A stretch of 64,000 nucleotides of DNA from Candidatus Eiseniibacteriota bacterium (GTDB lineage Bacteria > Orphanbacterota > Orphanbacteria > Orphanbacterales > Orphanbacteraceae), in contig JAJCZU010000010.1 in assembly GCA_029262235.1 (NCBI GenBank), positions 57,011 to 121,010 of the forward strand, read 5' to 3'. Under the pieces are notes generated by a model, which saw only the letters and a list, made by a program, of their open reading frames with translations, had not been told where the DNA came from and ran no database searches. How positions within the stretch are numbered: position 1 is the stretch's first letter; each line of letters starts with the position of its first letter. This document shows positions 54,610 through 63,996 of the stretch, one piece after another. The translations under genes and the position numbers were made by a program.

Positions 54610-55851
54610 TCAACGACCGATGACTACTCCGGCGGAAGCGTCGAAGCCCCTGATCTTGATAGAGCCGTCTTCGGCCCAGCCTGTCAGCCCCGAACCGGTC
54701 AAATGGACGCGTAGAGTCTCATTCGCCCGCCAGGAGAGCGCAAGGCCCGGTTCGTGCGCGGCCGCTTTTCCGCGATTGATCAAGTCATCCCCGCCGGACG
54801 GATCCGCAACAACGACCTCCTGAAAGCGGGAAGAGTGGGCGAAAGCCGTAAGCGTGACCGCGGGCGTCACACGAAAACCGAGCGAAAACGAAACCTGCAG
54901 CATGCCCGCCGTCACGTTCCCGAGCAGCACGTCCTCCACGGGGGAACCGAAGGCCAGCAGTTCGGAGTCGCCGAGAAACTCATGGTCTGATTTATCGACG
55001 AGGCGCAGCATGCCGCCGCCGCTCCACCGCTCGCCGCTCCGCGAGCCCGCAACACGTACTTCGAGTTCGTCGCCTTCCTGGAACACCGGCTCCGTCGCAA
55101 TCTCGTCTTCCGCGTACGTCCGAAACGTAATGTCCATGTTCCACGTCGTCGTAGCCGCTGCTTCCCGCCCGAGATAGCTCATGCCGCCGGACACGAAGAT
55201 TTCCTCGCCCGGATCGAAGTCGAGCAGCGCGGATGACGTCTCCGGCGCGAAGTCGTACTTCCCTTTGTAGCGAAAACCGCCGCCGGCCCCGATCGACATC
55301 GTCTGGCTCACGGGATACGCGAACGCGACGTCGCCGAAGTAGTCGAGCCCTTCTCCATAGCGGTTCGTGCGGAAGCCGAGAATCTGATTCGAAACGGCGC
55401 GCGAAACGACAACACCGTCGGCGTCGAGATCGGTGTCGCCCGTCGGCAGCGAAGCGCCCCCTGACAGGAGAACGCGTTCGTTCGGCATCAGGTAGTCGAA
55501 CTTGAGTTCGGTGTCGGTGGCCGCGCCGAGTTTCTGGTTGTCGGGGCCGTCGACCTCGGAGCGGGCGCCCGCGATGTAGATGGTGACCCCCAGGCCGTCC
55601 GTTCCGAGCGGCGACTTGAGAAGCACGGGCACCGAGAACTGGGATACGTCGACTTTGTCGTCGTCCCAGTCGATCGACCACGACCGCATCGCGACGCCCG
55701 TCTGAAGCTGAGGGCCGCCGGCAAGGGCTTCGGTCCACGGAAGAAGCGACGCACCGAGCGCGCAGAGAAAGGCGAGGGCAAGCGCGCGCGACGGGAAGAG
55801 GCTGAAGCGAATGACGTGGCTCAAGCAGCGGCGGTTCACATTCCCGCTCAT
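54610..55851 (-). CDS. Outer-membrane beta-barrel protein
   Basis: A 413-residue exported protein: a signal region (RALALAFLCALGASLLPWTEALA, rather long N-region of about 20 residues), then alternating amphipathic strands through to the end (for example VAMRSWSIDWDDDKVD, NQILGFRTNRYGEGLDYFGDVAFAYP, GMLQVSFSLGFRVTPAVTLTAFAH) and a terminal GFDASAGVVIGR strand. It resembles outer-membrane transport proteins of the phenol-degradation/FadL-like class without a hatch. It overlaps by ATGA with the TPR-CsgG lipoprotein gene upstream, so the two are made together. Confidence 0.78.
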   Translation of the reverse strand: MSGNVNRRCLSHVIRFSLFPSRALALAFLCALGASLLPWTEALAGGPQLQTGVAMRSWSIDWDDDKVDVSQFSVPVLLKSPLGTDGLGVTIYIAGARSEVDGPDNQKLGAATDTELKFDYLMPNERVLLSGGASLPTGDTDLDADGVVVSRAVSNQILGFRTNRYGEGLDYFGDVAFAYPVSQTMSIGAGGGFRYKGKYDFAPETSSALLDFDPGEEIFVSGGMSYLGREAAATTTWNMDITFRTYAEDEIATEPVFQEGDELEVRVAGSRSGERWSGGGMLRLVDKSDHEFLGDSELLAFGSPVEDVLLGNVTAGMLQVSFSLGFRVTPAVTLTAFAHSSRFQEVVVADPSGGDDLINRGKAAAHEPGLALSWRANETLRVHLTGSGLTGWAEDGSIKIRGFDASAGVVIGR

Positions 55852-57188
55852 GGCGACCTCACCGGGACCGTGATCGTGATCGTGGCGGCGCCGCCGGGGC
55901 CGATCGGGGGAACTCCTGTGTTCCCGCTTTCGTCGCCCGGTTCGATCCCGAACAGGTTCCGCTCGGCGAATCCTCCCGCGGAGGCCGTCGATCCGACGCG
56001 GCTGGCGCCGACACCGGGCGCGCCGTCCGGTCCGATCCTCGTCGCGCCGCCCCCCGTGTTCATCGCCTTCAGGAACTGATCCGTATCCATCGCATAGTCG
56101 CCGTTCGACTGCGCCCCGCTGACGGCCGTAAGGCGCGTCCGTGCCTCTTCGAAGTTCGGGTCGAGGCGCACCGCCTGTTCGTACTTGCGCAGCGCTTCGA
56201 GATAACGGTACCGATCTTCCAGGTCGATCCCCTGGCTGAAAGCGAGGAACGCCGGGAAGCTCGTCGTCGGGATCTTTCCGATCTTCGCGCGCTCGCTCTC
56301 GGTCAGCGTGATCCCGAGCCCTTCGATCGTGCCGTACGCGATCTCTTTCTCGAGTCGCAGCACCTCCCCGATCGCTCCCCGTGACGAGCCGGTGCCGGCA
56401 TAATCGCCCGACTCGTTCCGCACCACGTAGAAGAGCGCCTCTACTTCGTCGCCGGCGAAGAGGTTCAGGGAACCCGAAACCGACCGCGCGGCCCCGAGCA
56501 TCCGCCCGGCGCGAATCCGCGTTGCTTCGTCTACCGTACTTCCCGACGACCGCTGCATTTCCTGCACGAGAGCCTGCGTCTGCAGACGTTCCACGAGACG
56601 AATGGAGGATACGTTGCTGAGATCGGTGATCAGCATCGCCGCGAGGCCCTTGGAGAGGGCGGCGTAGGGCGAGGTGGTGTCCGAGGCCGCGAAGTCGTAC
56701 ACCGCCACGGTGTTCGGCGAGATCTCGTTCGGCTGCTTCATGAGCTGCGCGGCCCGGAGCTTGTGCGACTCGCGTGTCGCGCGCGCGATCCGGACGCGAA
56801 GCTTCGCACGCTGGTCGAACGAAAGCCCGTCCGCACGAAGCGCGCTTTCATACCAGCCGCGTGCCGTGTCGAACGCGCCGTTCGCCTCATGCGCGGCGCC
56901 CATATAGAGGAGGGTTTCGGAGTTGTCGGGATCGATCGCGTCGGACCGGGTGAAAGCTTCGATCGCTTCGTCAGGCTTGCCGAGCCCGAGACGGACGCGC
57001 CCGAGTTCACGCCAGGCGCGGGCATCCTCCGGGTTCTCGGCGATCGCGAGTTTCAGGTGCGGAAGAGCCGATTCCCAGTCTTCTCTGGCAATGCTGCTTT
57101 CCACTTCACCGCGATATCCGGCGCCGCATCCCGCGATGAAGAGCGGGAATACGAGAGTGAGCATGCATGCGAGCTTCCGGGTTTTCAT
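55848..57188 (-). CDS. TPR - CsgG-like lipoprotein
   Basis: A 446-residue lipoprotein (signal MLTLVFPLFIAGC, lipobox AGC). Three TPR units (ALPHLKLAIAENPEDARAWRELGRVRL, AIEAFTRSDAIDPDNSETLLYMGAAHE) precede a CsgG-like domain (VAVYDFAASDTTS, LAAMLITDLSNVSSIRLVERLQTQALVQEM, RMLGAARSVSGSLNLF). Another TPR follows (YLEALRKYEQAVRLDPNFEEA), then a glycine-rich end. Same class as the operon lipoprotein at 42357, in other order. Its partner is the beta-barrel gene that overlaps its stop. Met4 is used as the start, where the lipoprotein signal begins. Confidence 0.8.
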   Translation of the reverse strand: MKTRKLACMLTLVFPLFIAGCGAGYRGEVESSIAREDWESALPHLKLAIAENPEDARAWRELGRVRLGLGKPDEAIEAFTRSDAIDPDNSETLLYMGAAHEANGAFDTARGWYESALRADGLSFDQRAKLRVRIARATRESHKLRAAQLMKQPNEISPNTVAVYDFAASDTTSPYAALSKGLAAMLITDLSNVSSIRLVERLQTQALVQEMQRSSGSTVDEATRIRAGRMLGAARSVSGSLNLFAGDEVEALFYVVRNESGDYAGTGSSRGAIGEVLRLEKEIAYGTIEGLGITLTESERAKIGKIPTTSFPAFLAFSQGIDLEDRYRYLEALRKYEQAVRLDPNFEEARTRLTAVSGAQSNGDYAMDTDQFLKAMNTGGGATRIGPDGAPGVGASRVGSTASAGGFAERNLFGIEPGDESGNTGVPPIGPGGAATITITVPVRSP

Positions 57189-57351
57189 ATGTTCCATTAC
57201 GCTACCACTCCGTTTTTCGCGGTTGCAAGACGATTCTAGTCGCTCCTCGCAAATCCTTCGCGCTTTTCACGTATCGTGACGCAACTTTGCGATGTTGCGC
57301 TCCGATAGCATGTTTGCGGCAACTTTCTCGAGCGCCTGCTGCGGCAACCGA

Positions 57352-57381
57352 TTGACGGGTGTGGCTCGAGAGCGGTACGCT
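57352..57381 (+). promoter_or_regulatory. Candidate sigma-70 promoter for the cohesin/ASH-protein operon
   Basis: TTGACG (57352-57357) and TACGCT (57376-57381), separated by 18 bp. The start of transcription would be about 30 bp before the ATG at 57417. The match at -10 is weak. Confidence 0.35.
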
Positions 57382-57416
57382 TACTACACGCCTTCCCAGG
57401 GTACGAGGGCCTCGAC

Positions 57417-58328
57417 ATGCGCTTCCCTCACTATCATTTCGTTTTTCCCGCAGCCGCGGCGACCCTCGCGCTTGCGTGCGCCGGCGACCCGGCCGGCATC
57501 GATCGAAACGCACCCCCGCTCCAGTTCGTGATCCAGGAAGCTCCCGCGCTCTTCGCGGACAGTGAGCAGGATGCCGTTGTCGCCGACCTTCGTGTTCTGA
57601 TCTTCGATGTGACGGAAGATCCCTTCATCCGCAACGACTCACTCGAAAATGCGCCGCTCGTGATCGACGACACGCTGTTCGTGAACGAACCGGAGTCGGA
57701 TTTCGCGCTGGCGAACGAAACGTATGAACTCGACGTCGGGAACGAGCCCCGCGACTTCCGCGTGTACGTCTATCGGATCGTGGAGTCGGGCGCCCTCGGC
57801 GCGCGCACCGCGCGCGGCATCGCGCGCGGAGAAGATCGCGCACTCAGCGTGTATCTCACGCCGTCCGCAACGCCGACACAGTACGGCGTACAGGTTCTCG
57901 AGACGTGGGCGCGCCGCGGTGAGGCCGCCCACACGATCCCGATCGTGCTCGCGAATCCGGACCCCGTCGGCGGCTTCCAGTTCGACCTGGCCTTTCCGCC
58001 CGGGCTCGTCACGAGCCTGAACCGCATCGTAGTCGACGAGAGCAGCCGGCTGTTCCTCGAAGCCGATTCCAGCTCGATCGTAAACCTCGGCGACAATCCG
58101 CTCGAAGAAAGCGACCTCTGGCGCGTGATCGTGTTCAGCGACGACAGCGTCCGGACGATCGAACCGGGGCATGATGTCGTTCTCTATCTGGAAGCCGACA
58201 TCGGCGAACCGACCTTCGAAGATTCCCTGCAGCTCACGGGCGTCGTGATCGCCGACCCGTCCGGGTTCTCGATCGAAAGCGGGAGCGTGGTGGTGCAGAA
58301 CTCGATCGTCCATCTGGTGTCGCCATGA
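57417..58328 (+). CDS. Lipoprotein with a cohesin-like domain
   Basis: A 303-residue protein with a lipobox (AAATLALAC). The middle (residues 50-145) is a beta-rich domain not recognised. Residues about 165-300 look like a cohesin: HTIPIVLANPDPVGGFQFDLAF, then LVTSLNRIVVDE, LWRVIVFSDDSVRTIEPGHDVVLYL, LTGVVIADPSGFSIESGSVVV. Cohesins bind dockerins, and the next gene, which overlaps by ATGA, encodes a dockerin-bearing giant protein. The pair may thus be a surface anchor and its ligand. The cohesin assignment is by sequence pattern only. Confidence 0.7.
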   Translation: MRFPHYHFVFPAAAATLALACAGDPAGIDRNAPPLQFVIQEAPALFADSEQDAVVADLRVLIFDVTEDPFIRNDSLENAPLVIDDTLFVNEPESDFALANETYELDVGNEPRDFRVYVYRIVESGALGARTARGIARGEDRALSVYLTPSATPTQYGVQVLETWARRGEAAHTIPIVLANPDPVGGFQFDLAFPPGLVTSLNRIVVDESSRLFLEADSSSIVNLGDNPLEESDLWRVIVFSDDSVRTIEPGHDVVLYLEADIGEPTFEDSLQLTGVVIADPSGFSIESGSVVVQNSIVHLVSP

Positions 58329-61300
58329 GCACGCGCCGCACGCCGTTCACGCTCTTCACGCTGTTCCTTGCGCTGTTCCTTCCGCTGTTCCTTGCGACGC
58401 TCTCTGGAAACGTCGCCGTTGCCAACGCGGAAACGATCCAGCTCGACGAGCCGTTTTTCGTCGTGCCGGACGCTGCGCGCGCACACGCCGCGCGCGCACA
58501 CGCGCCGGAAGCGCCCGCACACGAAACTCGTTCCAAAGGCGGCGGCTATACGGTGATCGAAGACTTCGACTGCCCGTCCGGCAACTGCCTCTTCGCGCTT
58601 TCTAACAGCGTGCAGAGGACGACGTATTCGCCGGTGGGCCAGACGTGTTCGTTTGCCACGACGTTTGTTTCGCGGGCCGGCGTTTCGACAAACTGGAGCG
58701 ACAACATCGATCACGCGAACATGATGGACCCGCCCGGGAACGGGAAGGGGGCCCAGTGCCTTTCCACGAATCTCATGGGATACAAGAACTCCGGGTGCGA
58801 CTCCGTGCTCGAGTTTCAGATTCTCTTTCGCGATTACACGTCGAGCGCGTTTTCAGGAAGCGCGATTCGCGTTCACTTCACACCTTCCGAGTACCCGAAT
58901 ACGCAGGAGCAGGTGCGGGTCTACATGCAGATCGACTACGCGGAAGCCGGACCGGCTCTGAATGTGGTCGAGATCTCCGACGCCGCGGACTGGCAGACGA
59001 TCAGCATGGATCTGATACCGACCAATACCGTGAATCAGGTGCTGATCGCGGTGGGCGGCCCGTCCACAACGGACGTCGATGTCTATTTCGACGACCTGGA
59101 GGTGTATGACTACATCGGGCCGTCCACAAGCTGCGCCTACAATCCGAAATCGATCGGCTTCGGCAACACGCTTTTCCCGGGGCAGTCCAGCCAGCGCACG
59201 TTCGACGTCATCAACACGGCAACTTCAGGGATTCTTTTCCTCAACCCGTCAGCCGCCGCGTGCAACGCATTCTCCGTGACCGCGGGCCAGGGAGCCACCT
59301 ATCTTCAGCCCGGCCAGTCGCACAAGATCACGGTCACGTTTTCGCCGCCGTCGCACGGCACGTACGAATGCGAACTCGCCCTCGGGAACCCTTCGTGCGA
59401 GCCGTTCCTGATGACGGGAGGGACGCGCGCGAACTGCATCGTCTCCGAGACGACGATCGACTTCGGCGATCAGATCGTGGGCGCACCGCAAGCGCAACTT
59501 TCCTTCTATCTTAAGAACGAGGGGGGCAGCGCGTACGACTTCCCCGGCTCCGATCCACTGAACTGCATCGGCTTCGGATATGAGATCGAACCGCCGCCCG
59601 GCTTGATCGCGCCCGGGGATTCGATCCAGTTTGTCGTGAGCTTCGCCCCGCCCGACACGGGCCTGTACAATTGCGAAGCGTTCATCGTGACCGACTGCGA
59701 CCCGATCACGCTCACGGGGCGCGGACTTCTCGACCTTCCCTGCGTCATCGTGCCCGACACGCTCCAGTTCGGGGAAGTCGATCTCGGCGACACCGCGGAG
59801 ATGACCTTCACGATCGAAAATCAATCGTTCGGAACGACCATCGGCGGCTCGCTCGCGGACTGCCAGGGACTGTTTCAGTTCCTTGACGGGCGTACTTTCT
59901 CTCTGGGTCCGGGCCAGTCGACGGAAATGACTGTCAGTTACATACCGACGACGGTCAGAAACGACACGTGCACGCTGCAGCTCGGACTCGCGACCTGCCC
60001 GTTGCTGACATTCGTCGGCAGTGGTAATCAGGACGCCGAGTGCGTCGTGTTTCCCTCTGAATACGACTTCGGCGTCATCAAGGGGATCGGCTCACCCGGC
60101 ATCGTCGACGTGACGATTCGGAACGACGGAGGACGGCTCATGACGGGCACCGTACCCGCGAGCTGCGGCCCGTTCCGCGCCGTCGGCGGCCCCGTCGACT
60201 ACAGCCTCGGATTCCAGCAGTCCACCGTGATTCGCTTCGAGTTCGAACCGGAAGTGAACGGGCCGGTTTCGTGTGAGTATCCTCTGGGGAACGAATGCGA
60301 TTCGCTGACGCTTACGGGCACAGGAAACATCTGCGAGGTCTTCGAAACCACACTCGACTATGCGGACGTACTCGTCGGAGATTCGCTCACGCAGTCGTTT
60401 ACGGTGCGCAACAATTCCGAGAGTCCCGTCTCGTACTCACTGCCGTCCGGGTGCACCGCTTTCACGGTTGCGACGGACGACCGCGACTTCGAACTGCAGC
60501 CCGGCTTCGGCAGGGAAGTCTCCGTTACGTTCGTCCCCGATACCCTCGGCTTCTTTTCGTGCACCATCGCCACCGGACCCGGCTGTGACTCGGTACACGT
60601 TTCCGGTACCGGTATCGGGTCGCCGGAATGCGTTGTCGAACCGGCCTCGATCAACTTCGGCACGATTCCCGAAGGCGGCCTGACCGAAGACACGTTCACG
60701 ATTCGTAACGAAGGCACCGCGATTCTGACCGCGACCGTGCCCGCTTCCTGCGGCGTATTTACGGTCACGAACCCGGGGTCCATCGAACTCGAACCGGGCC
60801 AGGAAGCGACGTTCGTCGTCGTGTTCGGCAACATCGAGAGCCCGGGATCCTATTCCTGTCAACTCGACCTCGGCGGAAGCGAAGGGTGCGGAACGCTCTC
60901 GCTGTCGGGCGTTGCGGAAGGGCCGCCGTCGTGTCTCGTTACGCCGGCCGCCATTACATTCGGCTCCGTTAACATCGACGAAACGGCCGAAGAAACGATC
61001 ACGATCACGAACGGCGGCGGCGGTCTTCTGACAGGCACGATCGCCTCCGGGTGCGGACCGTTCGTAATCGTGGAAGGGGACCACTCCTACTCGCTCGCCG
61101 CCGGGCAGGCGCGTTCTTTCACCGTTCGCTTCGCCCCGACCGTGGCCGACAGCGAGAGCTGCGCGCTCACCCTGGGTGGTTCGTGCGGCACGATCGACGT
61201 GTCCGGTTTCGGAAACGCGGTCTGCGCGCTGGATCTCGACACACCCGCGAACGTGACCGAAGGAGACGCCGCCGTCATTACGTGGACGTCCCGTTTCTGC

Positions 61301-62665
61301 GAAGGCGATGTTCTGCTCGAACTCTTCGCCGACAACAGCGTCTGCGGCTCGATCGGCTCGGCCCCGATCGCCGACGGCTCGCTGGCATGGAACGTGACCG
61401 CGTGCCAGGAAGTAGCGGGCGATTATCGCGTGCGCGCCACGACCGACGATAACGTCGTCTTTCTCTCGGGCCCCTTCACGATCGTACCCGGCGCCGGCCT
61501 GAACCTCTCCGCCGACGCCATCGATTTCACGTTCGATCCCCTGAATCCCGAGCAGGCCCTCTCTTCCGATCTCACGATTACGAACGACGGAACCGGCACG
61601 CTCTCGTGGAGTGCAGAGCCGAATCACCCCGCCATTCACCTTCTCTTCACGTCGGGGACGATCGCCCCGGGCGCTTCGTTCGATCTGTCCGTCGTCGTCG
61701 ATCCGGACGAGGCCGAGGGGGAACTCTTCGGTGAGATCACTCTCTATACGAACGATCCCGGCGCGCCGATGACAACCATCGCGGTCTCGCTCGCGGTGCG
61801 CCAGTATCAGCCGGGCGACGTGGACGTCGACGACGACATCGACCTCTTCGATCTCGCGGCGCTCGTGGAGCACGTGCTCGCCCGCACGTTCCTGTTCCCG
61901 GAGATTGTCGAGCTCGGCATCCCCGATGTGAACGGGGACGGCTTCATCGACGTGAGCGATATCGTGAGGCTTGCCCGGATCCTGCTCGGCGGATCTTTCG
62001 ACCGTGGCGGTCAGGCAGGCGATTCGCACGGCGACGGACCGCCCCTTGCCGTCAGAAGCGCAGGAGCTGACCTCGAGGTTCTCGCAAACGGCGCCGCTCC
62101 CGGCGCTGCCTGGTTCGTTCTTCGTGTTGAAGAAGGCAATACGCCCTTTGCGAAGGTGACCGACCGGATCAGCGCGGGCGAAGGGTACGATCTCATCAGC
62201 GAGCGGCGCGACGAGAGTTTCCGGATTCTGGCGGTGCCGAACGGCAAGGCCTCCGGTGAGCTGATTCTGCGATGGGAGGGCGCCCCCGACGGAGCCTCGA
62301 TCGCAGGCGCCTACGTGGCCCGCTACCGTAGCTCGTGGCTGAAGGGCAGCCTCGACAGCTCCGGCCTCACCGGCCAGGGGACAGGAGGACGCTTCACGAT
62401 GGCTCCCGCCGAACCGAACCCGTTCCGGGACGGAACCACGCTCCGCTGGACCCTCCCGTCTTCGGGCCCCCTGACCATCGGGGTCTACGATATCGCAGGG
62501 CGGCGCGTCAGGTCGCTCATTACGGGCTCACGAGCCGCCGGAGCAGGCGCAATCACGTGGAACGGCCGCAATGAAGCCGGAACGCGTGTCCCTGCAGGCA
62601 CTTACTTCGTTCGCGCCCAGTCCGGTGGCCGAAGCGTGACCCACAAAGTCATCCTTTTCCGGTAG
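58325..62665 (+). CDS. Giant secreted ASH-repeat protein with dockerin and FlgD-like C-terminal domain
   Basis: A 1446-residue exported protein. Signal peptide: FTLFLALFLPLFLATLSGNVAVANA. A jelly-roll-type domain (residues about 75-265) is followed by eight ASH/choice-of-anchor-type repeats of about 90 residues, each starting like C-x-V-x-P-x-x-I-x-F-G and ending in a Cys-rich C-x-x-x-L-x-x-x-G-x-G pattern. An Ig-like insert lies before the last. Then a two-loop dockerin (DVDVDDDIDLFDLAALVEHV and DVNGDGFIDVSDIVRLARIL). It ends with the sorting domain (IGVYDIAGRRVRSLITG, WNGRNEAGTRVPAGTYF, KVILFR). Cohesin-like partner gene just upstream. Confidence 0.85.
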   Translation: MSTRRTPFTLFTLFLALFLPLFLATLSGNVAVANAETIQLDEPFFVVPDAARAHAARAHAPEAPAHETRSKGGGYTVIEDFDCPSGNCLFALSNSVQRTTYSPVGQTCSFATTFVSRAGVSTNWSDNIDHANMMDPPGNGKGAQCLSTNLMGYKNSGCDSVLEFQILFRDYTSSAFSGSAIRVHFTPSEYPNTQEQVRVYMQIDYAEAGPALNVVEISDAADWQTISMDLIPTNTVNQVLIAVGGPSTTDVDVYFDDLEVYDYIGPSTSCAYNPKSIGFGNTLFPGQSSQRTFDVINTATSGILFLNPSAAACNAFSVTAGQGATYLQPGQSHKITVTFSPPSHGTYECELALGNPSCEPFLMTGGTRANCIVSETTIDFGDQIVGAPQAQLSFYLKNEGGSAYDFPGSDPLNCIGFGYEIEPPPGLIAPGDSIQFVVSFAPPDTGLYNCEAFIVTDCDPITLTGRGLLDLPCVIVPDTLQFGEVDLGDTAEMTFTIENQSFGTTIGGSLADCQGLFQFLDGRTFSLGPGQSTEMTVSYIPTTVRNDTCTLQLGLATCPLLTFVGSGNQDAECVVFPSEYDFGVIKGIGSPGIVDVTIRNDGGRLMTGTVPASCGPFRAVGGPVDYSLGFQQSTVIRFEFEPEVNGPVSCEYPLGNECDSLTLTGTGNICEVFETTLDYADVLVGDSLTQSFTVRNNSESPVSYSLPSGCTAFTVATDDRDFELQPGFGREVSVTFVPDTLGFFSCTIATGPGCDSVHVSGTGIGSPECVVEPASINFGTIPEGGLTEDTFTIRNEGTAILTATVPASCGVFTVTNPGSIELEPGQEATFVVVFGNIESPGSYSCQLDLGGSEGCGTLSLSGVAEGPPSCLVTPAAITFGSVNIDETAEETITITNGGGGLLTGTIASGCGPFVIVEGDHSYSLAAGQARSFTVRFAPTVADSESCALTLGGSCGTIDVSGFGNAVCALDLDTPANVTEGDAAVITWTSRFCEGDVLLELFADNSVCGSIGSAPIADGSLAWNVTACQEVAGDYRVRATTDDNVVFLSGPFTIVPGAGLNLSADAIDFTFDPLNPEQALSSDLTITNDGTGTLSWSAEPNHPAIHLLFTSGTIAPGASFDLSVVVDPDEAEGELFGEITLYTNDPGAPMTTIAVSLAVRQYQPGDVDVDDDIDLFDLAALVEHVLARTFLFPEIVELGIPDVNGDGFIDVSDIVRLARILLGGSFDRGGQAGDSHGDGPPLAVRSAGADLEVLANGAAPGAAWFVLRVEEGNTPFAKVTDRISAGEGYDLISERRDESFRILAVPNGKASGELILRWEGAPDGASIAGAYVARYRSSWLKGSLDSSGLTGQGTGGRFTMAPAEPNPFRDGTTLRWTLPSSGPLTIGVYDIAGRRVRSLITGSRAAGAGAITWNGRNEAGTRVPAGTYFVRAQSGGRSVTHKVILFR

Positions 62666-62687
62666 AGCACTTCCGCGCACGAGGTTC

Positions 62688-62717
62688 TTGCGCCCAGCTC
62701 CCTAAACTCTCTATAAT
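62688..62717 (+). promoter_or_regulatory. Candidate sigma-70 promoter of rpmG
   Basis: A perfect TATAAT (62712-62717) with TTGCGC 18 bp upstream (62688-62693). It is the only consensus -10 in this GC-rich intergenic gap. The start of transcription is expected about 60 bp before the rpmG ATG. Confidence 0.5.
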
Positions 62718-62782
62718 ATTGTGTTCAACTTCAAACGGCCCGCTGCGCGATCGCGCGTGCCGACGTCAAAAGGAGCCGCATC

Positions 62783-62965
62783 ATGGCCAAGAAAAAAGGC
62801 GCTCGCGTAAAAATCACGCTCGAGTGCACCGAAGCGCGCAAAGAGGGCAAATCGCCGTCGCGTTACATTTCATCGAAGAACAAGCAGACGAATCCGGAAC
62901 GGCTTGAAATCAAGAAGTACAATCCGTCGCTCCGCCGTCACACCGTTCACAAAGAAATCCGCTAG
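62783..62965 (+). CDS. rpmG: Ribosomal protein bL33
   Basis: A 60-residue large-subunit ribosomal protein. [20 protein letters not shown], then [30 protein letters not shown] is the classic bL33 sequence. The zinc-binding C-x2-C pairs are missing, so this is the zinc-free form, with a longer middle ([12 protein letters not shown]) as in cyanobacterial and plastid types. AAAGGAG precedes the ATG. Usually followed by secE and nusG; here a HIT gene follows instead, 28 bp downstream. Confidence 0.97.
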   Translation: MAKKKGARVKITLECTEARKEGKSPSRYISSKNKQTNPERLEIKKYNPSLRRHTVHKEIR

Positions 62966-62993
62966 TCCGCGCGATCCCGCGCGCTTGCATCAC

Positions 62994-63407
62994 ATGACGA
63001 TCTTCCAGAAGATCATCGACGGCGAGATCCCCTGTCATCGGATTTACGAGGACGATACCGTCCTCGCATTTCTCGACGTGAACCCGATCAGTCGCGGTCA
63101 TGCCCTCGTCATTCCAAAAGAACCCGCGGAAACGATCGACGCCCTCTCCGACGATGCCGCCGCCGCCGTCGGTCGTGTACTCCCCCGCATCGCGCGCGCC
63201 GTGATGGCCGCATCCGGCGCAAACGCCTACAACATACTGCAGAACAACGGGCCCTCCGCCCACCAGGCCGTCTTCCACGTCCACTTCCATATCATTCCCA
63301 AACACGAAGACGGTTCCGGCCTCGGTGTCGGGTGGAAGCCCACCCAGCCCGGCGCCGACACACTCGCCGCACTCGCCGAAGAGATCGCGAAAAACATATC
63401 CGCTTGA
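62994..63407 (+). CDS. HIT family nucleotide hydrolase
   Basis: A 137-residue histidine-triad protein of the HinT type, hydrolysing AMP-lysine or related adenylates. Motifs: IFQKIIDGEIPCHRIYEDDTVLAFLDVNP, GHALVIPKEPAETI, NILQNNGPSAHQAVFHVHFHIIPKHEDG with the H-x-H-x-H triad. The start is an ATG preceded by a poor Shine-Dalgarno, so coupling to rpmG is possible. It is followed by a gene-free repeat tract to the end of the window. Confidence 0.94.
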   Translation: MTIFQKIIDGEIPCHRIYEDDTVLAFLDVNPISRGHALVIPKEPAETIDALSDDAAAAVGRVLPRIARAVMAASGANAYNILQNNGPSAHQAVFHVHFHIIPKHEDGSGLGVGWKPTQPGADTLAALAEEIAKNISA

Positions 63408-63410
63408 TGG

Positions 63411-63526
63411 GCGCTTGACCGGATTCGCCTCGCCCTCGTCCTCGGCGTACGGCTATCGGACTCGGGTGGCGCTTGACCGGATTCGCCTCGCCCTCGCCCT
63501 CGGCGTACGGCTATCGGACTCGGGAC
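63411..63526 (+). repeat. 58-bp tandem repeat (x2)
   Basis: Units starting GCGCTTGACCGGATTCGCC occur at 63411-63468 and 63469-63526, differing at about one position. They are part of a tract with no coding sequence after the HIT gene. Confidence 0.9.
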
Positions 63527-63640
63527 TCGGCGAACCGGTCTGCGCGCGCGTGCGGAAGTCGGAGCGGAGGAGGAAAACAAAGAAGAGAGAGTATCGAGCA
63601 TTGAGCCCCGCGCTCTCTTCTTCCGTACTCCGCGCGAGCG

Positions 63641-63754
63641 GCGTGTCGGTTCCCCGCAGCCCGAGCCCCATTGGAGGGCCGGGGGCACGGCATTCTCGTT
63701 TTGACCATCTTGTCAGCAGGCCCGACAGGGCGAGGGCGAGGAGAACTGACACGC
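63641..63754 (-). repeat. Family A fold-back repeat, copy A4 (114 bp)
   Basis: Arms GCGTGTCGGTT and AACTGACACGC; the core is as in A2. Compared with A2, both arms gained the same two-base TG/CA extension, a compensatory change. A5 follows 128 bp later in the same orientation, and the flanks are also partly repeated. Confidence 0.87.
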
Positions 63755-63882
63755 CCGAGCCAGCGCATTCCGACCGCCAAAACAAATCGAATCCGTTCTT
63801 CCCTCCTCTTCCGTACTCCGTGCGCGCGGAAATGTCGCGGGGGGGGCACTCGCCGATCAAAGCGTCGGCCTCCGCGCGAGCG

Positions 63883-63996
63883 GCGTGTCGGTTCCCCGCA
63901 GCCCGAGCCCCATTGGAGGGCCGGGGGTACGGCATTCTCGTTTTGACTATCTTGTCAGCAGGCCCGACAGGGCGAGGGCGAGGAGAACTGACACGC
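63883..63996 (-). repeat. Family A fold-back repeat, copy A5 (114 bp)
   Basis: Almost identical to A4 (two differences that I see), including the arms. The preceding flank CTCCGCGCGAGCG also precedes A4, so A4 and A5 arose by duplication of a unit of about 240 bp. The tract continues to the window edge, so more copies may lie beyond. Confidence 0.87.
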
